DNA from: an archaeon
GTDB lineage: Archaea; Thermoproteota; Nitrososphaeria; Nitrososphaerales; Gagatemarchaeaceae
DNA: 64,000 bases
Assembly: GCA_016432545.1 (NCBI GenBank)
Contig: CP066694.1
Location: 868,001 to 932,000 of the forward strand
Direction of reading: 5' to 3'
Part shown: positions 57,263-64,000 of the stretch, one piece after another
Numbering within the stretch: position 1 is the stretch's first letter
Layout of the letters: each line of letters opens with the position of its first letter
Notes under the pieces: model-generated
What the model was told of the DNA's origin: nothing
The model's input: the letters and a program-made list of their open reading frames with translations, nothing else
Database searches by the model: none
Program-made: the position numbers and the translations under genes

Positions 57263-57913
57263 TCAGGGTGCGGACTGCGGCGGGTTGAAGACGAAGACGC
57301 ACCATACCCTGCCTGCCCTCGACTCGAAGACCGGCGCGAACCCTTTCTGGCTCAGGAGCGAGAGCACCTTCTCTACTGGATGGACGTAGAACCTGAACCC
57401 GCGGCGCCTGAGGAAGATCTTCTGCAGGGGTAGGAAGACCTTGAGAACTCTTGTGAGGATGCGGCGATCGTCGGGGATCGAAATCGCGTAGAACCGGGAG
57501 GCGGCGGCGCTGGAGTTCTCGATGAGCCCTTGGACGTCAGGGTAGCAACAGAGAACCGTGTCGAGCACCACGAAGTCTGACCGTTCGAGGGATAGCAGGG
57601 CCCCGTCTCCGTGAACAAACTGGGCTGATCCCGAGTGGCCTGCGTCTTGGACAAGCGAGCGCGCGGTGCGTACCATCGCCGAAGAGAGGTCGACCCCCTT
57701 TGCCTTGGAGGCCCCTGCCTTGAGGAATTCGAGAGTTAGCGCGCCAACACCGCAACCTAGCTCCAGAGTACTGGAACCGGCGAGGCCTCGCTCCCTGAGC
57801 GCAGCCAAAATGGTCTTGGAGGTCGACCCCAGGCCCCTCCTCCGATAGTCCTCGAGCATCCTCTCGCTCTCTTCGTCGAAGCAGCAGGTGATTCCGCTGG
57901 TGTCTGTCGCCAC
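57263..57913 (-). CDS. Class I SAM-dependent methyltransferase
   Basis: 216 aa. SAM motif I LELGCGVGALTLEFLKAGASKAKGVDLSSAMV, motif for acidic loop FVHGDGALL and motif IV FVVLDTVLCCYPDVQGLIENSS. The N-terminus CCFDEESERMLEDYRRRG and the CCYPD segment resemble the magnesium-protoporphyrin O-methyltransferase-like group, without that being diagnostic. Substrate unknown. Confidence 0.85.
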   Translation of the reverse strand: MATDTSGITCCFDEESERMLEDYRRRGLGSTSKTILAALRERGLAGSSTLELGCGVGALTLEFLKAGASKAKGVDLSSAMVRTARSLVQDAGHSGSAQFVHGDGALLSLERSDFVVLDTVLCCYPDVQGLIENSSAAASRFYAISIPDDRRILTRVLKVFLPLQKIFLRRRGFRFYVHPVEKVLSLLSQKGFAPVFESRAGRVWCVFVFNPPQSAP

Positions 57914-57996
57914 CTAGGAGGCGACTCGGATGAGTGAGTTAACAGTTCTCGTCATTGGGAGGGCGTTTATCTTGGGTTATCCGGCAGGTGCCGTTC

Positions 57997-58191
57997 GTGT
58001 CCGCAAGAGTGAGCCCGGTCTCGAAGGTGTCCTCGGTCTTGATAGTCGCGGTGGGAATATTCATGGTCATCGCAGGTTTGGTTGGGGGCACGGAGGCGAA
58101 CACGATCGCGGGACTGGCTTTCGTAACACTGGGAGTTGTCCTGTATGTCCTGCTCTACAGACTCGGGAGAAGGCGGGACGCTAAGAGCTAG
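57997..58191 (+). CDS. Two-helix membrane protein, 64 aa
   Basis: Hydrophobic helices VSSVLIVAVGIFMVIAGLVGG and TIAGLAFVTLGVVLYVLLYRL, basic C-terminus. Start GTG 57997 is favoured because a tttatct box at 57965-57971 places transcription start there; the frame continues upstream to 57955. Overlaps the next convergent gene's stop by 4 nt. Unknown function. Confidence 0.55.
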   Translation: MSARVSPVSKVSSVLIVAVGIFMVIAGLVGGTEANTIAGLAFVTLGVVLYVLLYRLGRRRDAKS

Positions 58192-58733
58192 GCGGTTGGC
58201 TGCGCTGGCGGCTGCGAAACCGCCTTGAACCGGGCAGATAGGTTCCTGTTCCAGAGGCGGACTGCGAGAAGCCCTCCGATGGCGCCGCTGATGACACCGA
58301 CGACTACTATGGTTCCGTAGATTGCCGGGTCGTTGGGAAGGATTGGAGTCACGTATACTGTCGCGTAGTACGCCACCGGGCCCACGATGGTGCTCGAGAT
58401 CGTCATTGCGATCGCGGCACGCTTGGAGCTGACCGCCTCGCCGGACCTGACCTTGAGGCCCGAGCAGAGGGCGTCCGTTAGCGCCCCATAGAGGACTGCC
58501 AGGGCGAAGGGATAGAACGAGTACTGTGGCTCTAGGATGTTGATCAGAAGGCCTGCGACCGCGGCGGTAAGGGTCGCGCCTCCGACCCCAAGGAGGATGA
58601 AACTCAGCGCGAGGAGCGTCGCCTCCACGACGATGAGGAGGTCCCCGGTTGGAGGGGGCAGGATCGGCCCCTTGACGATCGCGATTATCACGCCGAACAG
58701 CGAAGCGGTTGCAATCTTCCTGGAGTCTGCCAA
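58188..58733 (-). CDS. ECF S-component-like membrane protein
   Basis: 181 aa, about five to six helices. N-terminus RKIATASLFGVIIAIVKGPILPPPTGDLLIVVEATLLALSFILLGVGGATLTAAVAGLL resembles ECF transporter substrate-binding proteins. No adjacent ABC or T component; unknown ligand. The TATA box gttaaatatt on the minus strand is 20-30 nt upstream of the ATG. Confidence 0.6.
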   Translation of the reverse strand: MADSRKIATASLFGVIIAIVKGPILPPPTGDLLIVVEATLLALSFILLGVGGATLTAAVAGLLINILEPQYSFYPFALAVLYGALTDALCSGLKVRSGEAVSSKRAAIAMTISSTIVGPVAYYATVYVTPILPNDPAIYGTIVVVGVISGAIGGLLAVRLWNRNLSARFKAVSQPPAQPTA

Positions 58734-58901
58734 CTTGGAGGGGTTTTCTAGGTCAATATTTAACGCTAGTTATACGACTAACCGCCGAGTGCGAGGCCTG
58801 CCGAGGCTGTTACGTGGCCCGAATCAAGCCCGGGCTGCAGGGAAGAGAAGTTCCCAGGTCTAGTCGCAAACTTTCATAACGTCCACAGTTGCCGCGGGCA
58901 C

Positions 58902-60035
58902 ATGCGCCGGTACGATGCGGTCGTGATCGGGTGCGGCGTCATGGGGTCGGCGGTCAGCTACAACCTCGCCTCCAGAGGTATCAAGACGGTGACCTTGGAC
59001 AGGTATCCGCTGAATCATGAGATGGGCTCTTCTCACGGGAAGACCAGGATAATCAGGCTCGCCTACTACGAGGACGAGAGGTACGTCCCCCTGCTGAGGA
59101 GGGCCTTTGACGCGTGGGCCGAGGTCCAAGAGAAGTCCGGCAGGCGCCTGATGGAGATGACCGGAGGGCTGATGGCCGGGAGGGAGGAAGGGGAGCTGGT
59201 TTCTGGCGTCTTGAAGACGGCCAGGGCCCACGGACTGGAGCACGAAGTCCTCTCCACCAAGGAGGCGGAGTCGAGGTTCCCTGCGATCAAGCTCTCGGAG
59301 GAGTTGAAGGCGGTCTACGAGGAGAGCGCCGGGATCCTCTACACCGAGGAGTGCCTCGAGGCCTTCACTGGGCTGGCGGCGGACGCGGGCTGCGACTTCG
59401 AGCATCTGGCCGAAGTGACGGGCTGGAAGCCCACGCCAGAAGGGGTAGAGGTGGAGGCCTCTGGAGAGACATTCCTCGCTCAGAGGGTCGTTTCGTGCGC
59501 GGGACCGTGGACAAGCGAACTCTTCCCGGGGGCGGTCCCGCTGAAGGTGGAGAGGCAAGTCCCCATATGGTTCTCATCGAAGAAGCAGGGCATCTTCTCG
59601 CCGGAGTCGATGCCGGTCTTCATCATGGAAGAGGAGGCAGGGAAGTTCTTCTATGGACTACCCGAGGTCGGGCACGGAGTCAAAGCAGCGAGGACGCACG
59701 CTGGAGCTATTGTGAACCCAGACTCGGTGAGCAGGACAGTTACCAAGGATGACATCGCCCCCGTCGAGGCGTTCGTAGGAAGGAGGTTGCCCAAGCTCGG
59801 GAGGAAGCCGATCGACTCTACTGTCTGCCTTTACACCAACACCCCGGACCTGAACTTCGCCATAGGACCGCACCCCGAGGAGGGGAAGGTCGTAGTCGTC
59901 AGCGCGTGCTCGGGGCACGGGTTCAAGTTCGCAAGTGTCCTTGGAGAGGTGGTCGCGGACATGGTCGAAGGGAAGAAGACCCAGGTAGACGTGTCGTGGC
60001 TGAGTCTCAGCCGGTTTAGGGCCGTTCACGCCTAG
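58902..60035 (+). CDS. Sarcosine oxidase-like FAD enzyme (SoxA/MSOX family)
   Basis: 377 aa. N-terminal FAD motif DAVVIGCGVMGSAVSYNLASRG, MGSSHGKTRIIRLAYYED near the flavin, and STVCLYTNTPDLNFAIGPHP. The Cys of VCLYTNTPD matches the cysteine that covalently holds FAD in monomeric sarcosine oxidase. Likely oxidises an N-methyl amino acid such as sarcosine, giving glycine, formaldehyde and H2O2. Convergent with hyuB, overlapping by 20 nt. A ttcataac box lies 25-30 nt upstream of the ATG. Confidence 0.88.
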   Translation: MRRYDAVVIGCGVMGSAVSYNLASRGIKTVTLDRYPLNHEMGSSHGKTRIIRLAYYEDERYVPLLRRAFDAWAEVQEKSGRRLMEMTGGLMAGREEGELVSGVLKTARAHGLEHEVLSTKEAESRFPAIKLSEELKAVYEESAGILYTEECLEAFTGLAADAGCDFEHLAEVTGWKPTPEGVEVEASGETFLAQRVVSCAGPWTSELFPGAVPLKVERQVPIWFSSKKQGIFSPESMPVFIMEEEAGKFFYGLPEVGHGVKAARTHAGAIVNPDSVSRTVTKDDIAPVEAFVGRRLPKLGRKPIDSTVCLYTNTPDLNFAIGPHPEEGKVVVVSACSGHGFKFASVLGEVVADMVEGKKTQVDVSWLSLSRFRAVHA

Positions 60036-61701
60036 GCACATCTTTGGTTCGTCCGAGTCTGTAGTGCTTCCTCGCTTCCTCGGACGAGACGAGCCCGGCT
60101 TGGATGTCTCCCGACACTTCGAGCGTCCCCCTCTTGTCTGGATCCCCGAATCCCCCTCCGCCAGCCGTCCTGACTTCGACCTCGTCTCCGGGCCTGAGGG
60201 CGAGAGTTACCTTGACGGGGACCTTCTCCTTCGAGCCGCGGCGAGATACGAAGAGCTCGGTGACTCTTCCCGGGAGCCCGCCCTCAAGGCCCCATGGAGG
60301 GTGGGTCCCCCTGTCTGCGAGCGCAGTGAAGGTCGTGCCGGCGAGCATCCTGTAACCACGAACAATCCCAGACCCACCCCGGTGCGCACCGGGGCCTGAA
60401 CTGTCGGGCCTGAACTCGTACTTGGTCATCAACACCGGGAAGGAGCGCTCGAGCTCCTCGATCGGGGTGTTGAGGGTGTTCGTCATGTTGCACTGGATTC
60501 CGTCGATGCCGTCGGCGCGTCGACTCCCTCCGAGCCCGACCCCGATCGTCTCGTAGAAGGCCCACTGGCGGCCGCGCCATCGCCCTCCGACCATGACGTT
60601 GTTCATTGACCCTCCTGCCGCAGCGGGAACCCGGCCTGGGGCGGCTTTGGCTAGGGCGCGGAAGACCACGTCGGCGTTGCGCTGGCTCGTCTCGACGTTG
60701 CCACCGCCGACCGGATGGGGGGAGGTGGGGTTGAGGATCGACCCGACGGGCGCTCTGACCTCCACTGGGGCGAAGGCCCCGTGGTTGGCAGGTATGTCGT
60801 CCCCTAGCAGACATCGGAGGACGAAGTACGCGCCTGAGATGGTGACCCCGAAGACAGCGTTGAGGGGGTAGTCGACCTGCTTGTGGGAGCCCGAGTAGTC
60901 CACGAGCACGCCAGAGCCGCTGATGACCACCTTCGCCTTGAGGACGAGGTCCGAGCCGTCAGGGGCCTCGAGATAGTCGGAGGCGGAGTAGGTACCTTCT
61001 CCAAAGCGTGCGAGCCTCTTCCTGGTTAGGGCTTCAGAGCTCCTGAAAGCCGTTCGCGCCGCGGCGCGGAAGTCATCTAGCCCATACTTCGATACGAGCG
61101 AGAGGACCCTCTTCTCTCCTGTGGAGTTGGCTGCCGCCTGGGCTCGGAGATCGCCCTTCCTCTCGCGCGGCGTTCTGGAGCCGGAGGCGACGCGGGTGAC
61201 AGTGGATTCTACGAAGCGGCGCCCTCTGCGAAGGTAGCACGGCTCGAGGACCAGGCCTTCCTCCTGAAGGGTCCGCGCGTCCGTCGAGATGCTTCCCGGA
61301 ACCTTCCCACCGACGTCAGAGTGGTGGGCCTTGTTGACCGCGAAGCCGACGAGCTGGGCGCCGTGGTGGATGGGAGCCATGACAGTGATGTCGTTGAGGT
61401 GCGTCCCAGTGATGTACGGGTTGTTGGACACGAGCATGGAGCCAGGCTCGAAGTCCAGGCCAGAGCGTTCGCAAGCGCCGATGAGTTTCGAGAGGCCCCA
61501 CGGAAGGGAGCCGAGGTGCACCGGGATGTGCTCCGCCTGCGCCAGGAGCCTTCCTCGCTCGTCGAAGACTGCGGCCGAGTGGTCCATCCTCTCCTTGATG
61601 TTCGGCGAGTAGGAAGCGTCCCTGAGTGCAAGTCCCATCTCTTCGCTCGAGTAGCGTAGCGCCTCGTTGATCAGCTTCAGAGTCACTGCGTCGCGCTTCA
61701 T
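60016..61701 (-). CDS. hyuB: Hydantoinase/oxoprolinase B subunit (HyuB)
   Basis: 561 aa from the ATG at 61701, which overlaps the hyuA stop (ATGA). Typical segments are LINEALRYSSEEMGLALRDASYSPNIKERMDHSAAVFDERGRLLAQAEHIPVHLGSLPWGL, NNPYITGTHLNDITVMAPIHHGAQLVGFAVNKAHHSDVGGKVPGS and GAHRGGSGIVRGYRM. HyuA and HyuB together hydrolyse cyclic amides such as 5-oxoproline or N-methylhydantoin using ATP. Which substrate cannot be read from sequence; context favours a sarcosine-yielding one. Confidence 0.93.
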   Translation of the reverse strand: MKRDAVTLKLINEALRYSSEEMGLALRDASYSPNIKERMDHSAAVFDERGRLLAQAEHIPVHLGSLPWGLSKLIGACERSGLDFEPGSMLVSNNPYITGTHLNDITVMAPIHHGAQLVGFAVNKAHHSDVGGKVPGSISTDARTLQEEGLVLEPCYLRRGRRFVESTVTRVASGSRTPRERKGDLRAQAAANSTGEKRVLSLVSKYGLDDFRAAARTAFRSSEALTRKRLARFGEGTYSASDYLEAPDGSDLVLKAKVVISGSGVLVDYSGSHKQVDYPLNAVFGVTISGAYFVLRCLLGDDIPANHGAFAPVEVRAPVGSILNPTSPHPVGGGNVETSQRNADVVFRALAKAAPGRVPAAAGGSMNNVMVGGRWRGRQWAFYETIGVGLGGSRRADGIDGIQCNMTNTLNTPIEELERSFPVLMTKYEFRPDSSGPGAHRGGSGIVRGYRMLAGTTFTALADRGTHPPWGLEGGLPGRVTELFVSRRGSKEKVPVKVTLALRPGDEVEVRTAGGGGFGDPDKRGTLEVSGDIQAGLVSSEEARKHYRLGRTKDVPRRERP

Positions 61702-63725
61702 CTCTCGAGCCTCGTCCCATACTCTTCGGCGCGCCACCTCCAGCCCGGATTGACTACTAGTGTCGAGTCGTACTCCTCGATGATGCAGGGCCCTCTGCCC
61801 CTTCTGCCCGACTGGATTGTCTCCCTGGTCAGCACAGGAACAGCCTGATGCTCTCCACCAATCCATGCGCGGCGACGCGATGGGTGCCCAGGCCGCCCCC
61901 TCGTCTGTTGCGTGGGGATAGGATGGGCCGAAAGCCTGACCGATGCCCTCACGTGGAGGTTGACCACTTCGACCACGTCTCTTGTCGAGTAGTCATAGAG
62001 CTGGCGGTGCCTAGAGCTAAAGTCCTTCCTGAAGGCGTTGTCGCCCCGGAATTTCAGGAGAAGTTCGTGGGACTGTCCTTCGTATCTTGCCTCTGCGTAC
62101 CTCAGCAAAGAGAACTCGGGGAATCCTTCCTTCTTCATTGCGGCCCTGACCTTCATTTCAAGTGCTGCGAACTGGGGTTGGAGGGCGCCTGTTCGGGCGG
62201 ATGCGGAGAAGGTCCTTGTCAGGTCTCCGGAGAGCAGACCGTGCGCGGAAAAGAGTCCCGCATGGGCGGGGACCACTATGGCCCTGATGCCCAGCTCTTC
62301 AGCCAGGTCGCAGGCGTGCGCTGGGCCCGCTCCGCCGAAGGCGAAGAGGACGAAGTCCCTAGGGTCCCTGCCTCTTTCGACGCTGACCATCGAAATCGCC
62401 CTAGCCATGTCCGCGTTGACCAGCCTGAGTGCCCCAATCGCGACATCCTCGGCGGCCGTCCCGAGAGTCTTGCAGAGCTGGCTGAGGGCCCTCTCGGCCA
62501 AGTCGAACCTGATCGGCATCGACCCGCTCAAGAGTGAGACCGGGTTGAGCCTCCCGAGCAGGACGTTCGCGTCGGTGATGGTTGGTTCAGCGCCGCCTCT
62601 TCCGTAGCAGGCAGGGCCCGGCTGGGAACCCGCGCTGCGCGGCCCCACCGAGAGCTGTCCGGACTCGTCAGCCCAGAGGACCGTTCCTCCGCCGGCGCTG
62701 ACCTCCGCGAGGTCGATGAAGGGTCCCCTCACCGAGTAACCGCTGCCCCTGATTGACCTCCCGCTGTGTGAGCGTCCCGCCGCTTCGAACTCCCGGGCGA
62801 CCTCAGCCTCGCCGCCCACTATGGCCCCGGCTTTGGCGGTCGTGCCGCCCATGTCGAAGGTCAGGACGTTGGGCTCGGAGAGGTGCCGGGCGAGCTGTTT
62901 GCAGGCGACCACGCCGGCAGCGGGGCCGCTCTCGATTCCGTGGACGGGCATCGAAGAGGCGAGATTTGGAGTGGTCGCGCCGCCGTCTGAGTTCATCAGG
63001 TAGAGCGGAGCGGTGACCTTTGCCCGCCTCAGCGAAGTGGCGAGTTTCTGAATGTAGGACTCCATGAGGGGGGCGAGGACCGCGTTGACTGTGGTGGTGC
63101 TGGTCCGTTCGAATTCCCGGTACCCGTTGTCGACTTCGCTGGAGATGCTGACGTGGCCTGCGAATCCGGATGTTCGGAGGGCCTGCTTCATCCTGAGCTC
63201 GTGCGAGGAGTTGGCATAGGAGTTCAGGAAGCATATCGCTACCGAGCCGTATCGCCCTCTCGTAATCGACCTTGAGACTGAGCTGGCCAGGCGAGGGTCG
63301 AGCGGGAGGAGCTCCCTGCCGTCGGCACTTATCCTCCCGGGAACTGTGTACCTGTCGCTCCTACGGATCAGTGGGGGCGGGCGCCTCGTGTCCAGATTGT
63401 ACAGCTCAGGGCGCCGCTGTCTGCCGATCTCCAGGATGTCCCTGAAGCCTTCGTTGGTGATGAGCGCAGCGCGCCCGAGTCTCGTCTTGGTGAGGAGGGC
63501 GTTGGTCGCGAGGGTGGTGGCGTGGGAGATCAGAGCGAGCTCTGACGGTCTGGGATTGAGTCTCAGGACACCTCGCACTATGGAGGCGGGCGGGCTCACT
63601 GCGGTGGGGAACTTCAGGACTGAGAGGAGGCCGCTACGGGAGTCGAAAGAGACTATGTCGGTGAAGGTCCCGCCGACGTCGACCCCCACGGAGACCGGGG
63701 AGGAGTTGCCCACGCGGGACGGCAA
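61698..63725 (-). CDS. hyuA: Hydantoinase/oxoprolinase A subunit (HyuA)
   Basis: 675 aa, actin-like ATPase fold. SVGVDVGGTFTDIVSF at the N-terminus, ALISHATTLATNALLTKTRLGRAALITNEGFRDILEIGRQRRPELYNL, VLTFDMGGTTAKAG, PGPACYGRGGAEPTITDANVLLGRLNP and FGGAGPAHACDLAEELGI are family hallmarks. Partner of hyuB, with a four-base overlap. Starts 80 nt from a divergent membrane gene. Confidence 0.94.
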   Translation of the reverse strand: MPSRVGNSSPVSVGVDVGGTFTDIVSFDSRSGLLSVLKFPTAVSPPASIVRGVLRLNPRPSELALISHATTLATNALLTKTRLGRAALITNEGFRDILEIGRQRRPELYNLDTRRPPPLIRRSDRYTVPGRISADGRELLPLDPRLASSVSRSITRGRYGSVAICFLNSYANSSHELRMKQALRTSGFAGHVSISSEVDNGYREFERTSTTTVNAVLAPLMESYIQKLATSLRRAKVTAPLYLMNSDGGATTPNLASSMPVHGIESGPAAGVVACKQLARHLSEPNVLTFDMGGTTAKAGAIVGGEAEVAREFEAAGRSHSGRSIRGSGYSVRGPFIDLAEVSAGGGTVLWADESGQLSVGPRSAGSQPGPACYGRGGAEPTITDANVLLGRLNPVSLLSGSMPIRFDLAERALSQLCKTLGTAAEDVAIGALRLVNADMARAISMVSVERGRDPRDFVLFAFGGAGPAHACDLAEELGIRAIVVPAHAGLFSAHGLLSGDLTRTFSASARTGALQPQFAALEMKVRAAMKKEGFPEFSLLRYAEARYEGQSHELLLKFRGDNAFRKDFSSRHRQLYDYSTRDVVEVVNLHVRASVRLSAHPIPTQQTRGRPGHPSRRRAWIGGEHQAVPVLTRETIQSGRRGRGPCIIEEYDSTLVVNPGWRWRAEEYGTRLER

Positions 63726-63804
63726 GAGTCCCCGAGCGTAATTAACAGTTGGTCGGCTGCTGTGGTTGGTTTATACCCACAGGCTATGGACGGAACGGGA
63801 GGCA

Positions 63805-64000
63805 ATGCTGGAGGACTTTCGGGGGATACCATGGGAGGCTCGGTTCCTCATCTACCTCAGCTTCCTGCCGGGGATCTCGCTCGGCTTCATCTACACGGAC
63901 CTTTCCTACTTTCTTCCGAATCTCGCTCTCTCCTACCTGCCTCACGACTCGGCCTTCTTCTGGATGGGCATAGTCGTGGGGACGATGGCGGCCACGCTCG
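63805..64000 (+). CDS. Membrane protein, 3'-partial at the window edge
   Basis: Begins MLEDFRGIPWEARFLIYLSFLPGISLGFIYTDLSYFLP and continues hydrophobic to the end of the window. The ttatacc box at 63770-63776 is about 30 nt upstream of the ATG. Two helices visible; an MFS-type transporter is plausible but undetermined. Confidence 0.6.
   Translation, partial: MLEDFRGIPWEARFLIYLSFLPGISLGFIYTDLSYFLPNLALSYLPHDSAFFWMGIVVGTMAATL

Noticed and set aside
58780-58880. tRNA-like fragment with ggcccgaatcaagcc
   Set aside because: No acceptor pairing and no T arm; only the promoter of the sarcosine oxidase-like gene.
1-64000. CRISPR array, insertion sequence or prophage
   Set aside because: No regularly spaced direct repeats, transposase or phage structural genes seen; the only mobile-type genes are the two LAGLIDADG frames.

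Overview
This is a contiguous stretch of an archaeal chromosome, GC-rich (roughly 60 percent by eye) and densely coded on both strands. The gene content points to the TACK group, most likely a thaumarchaeal (Nitrososphaeria-like) lineage. Supporting genes are a CdvB/ESCRT-III protein, archaeal TFE, DnaG, pelota, Trm56, TiaS, NAC, a Thaumarchaeota-type stand-alone Lrp/AsnC effector domain, an A-type ATPase and full-length archaeal RNase P RNA. Many genes begin 20-30 nt after a TATA box, which suggests mostly leaderless mRNAs. All three tRNAs carry two or three introns, a trait best known from Thermoproteales. The exact lineage is therefore not settled by this window.

Layout. 0-11.5 kb: M50 protease (partial), pelota, DnaG primase, a Toprim protein, PheRS beta and alpha, TrpRS, archaeal CoaD, MetAP, a zinc ribbon and a DUF1512 membrane protein. 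11.7-16.7 kb: Trm112-like protein, tRNA-Trp, a Thr-rich pilin-like surface protein, EndoQ, an MFS transporter, 3-methyladenine glycosylase and tRNA-Pro. 16.8-21.3 kb: an HTH/ATP-cone/NrdD-like fusion that lacks the glycyl-radical end, next to a class II (B12-dependent) ribonucleotide reductase. 21.4-26.9 kb: A-ATPase operon H-F-E-A-B-D plus a 44-residue coupled protein, faced by an AtpZ-like membrane protein. 27-31.3 kb: PUA-NAC pair, a Trm56-TFE-HD-Cys-rich operon, a broken LAGLIDADG gene and a three-intron initiator tRNA. 31.4-35.7 kb: SipW-like signal peptidase, two TasA/AbpA-like fibre subunits, a large Ser/Thr-rich surface protein and a membrane protein. 35.8-41 kb: cystathionine synthase/lyase, TiaS, a frameshifted Lrp-like gene, a second LAGLIDADG gene, Tsr3 and RNase P RNA. 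41-51 kb: Mre11-Rad50, DedA, NreA, AlaX and assorted metabolic genes. 51-53 kb: an HTH-DUF4443 regulator divergent from an ECF S-component plus DUF4430-like lipoprotein pair, with a perfect 10-bp inverted repeat over the promoter. 53-64 kb: HIT, CAP, CdvB, NAD(P)HX epimerase, methyltransferase, then a sarcosine-oxidase-like enzyme convergent with HyuA/HyuB.

How the parts may work together. Most of the window is housekeeping: tRNA charging, editing and modification, translation quality control, DNA repair and ATP synthesis. The accessory or poorly described parts are: (i) a regulator apparently built from an inactivated anaerobic RNR beside the B12-dependent RNR; (ii) a candidate B12-uptake pair with its own operator; (iii) an archaeal counterpart of the TasA/SipW matrix-fibre operon; (iv) tiny A-ATPase accessory proteins and a non-AUG start for subunit E; (v) a possible N-methylhydantoin-to-sarcosine-to-glycine route; (vi) lower-GC islands that carry homing endonucleases next to RNA genes.
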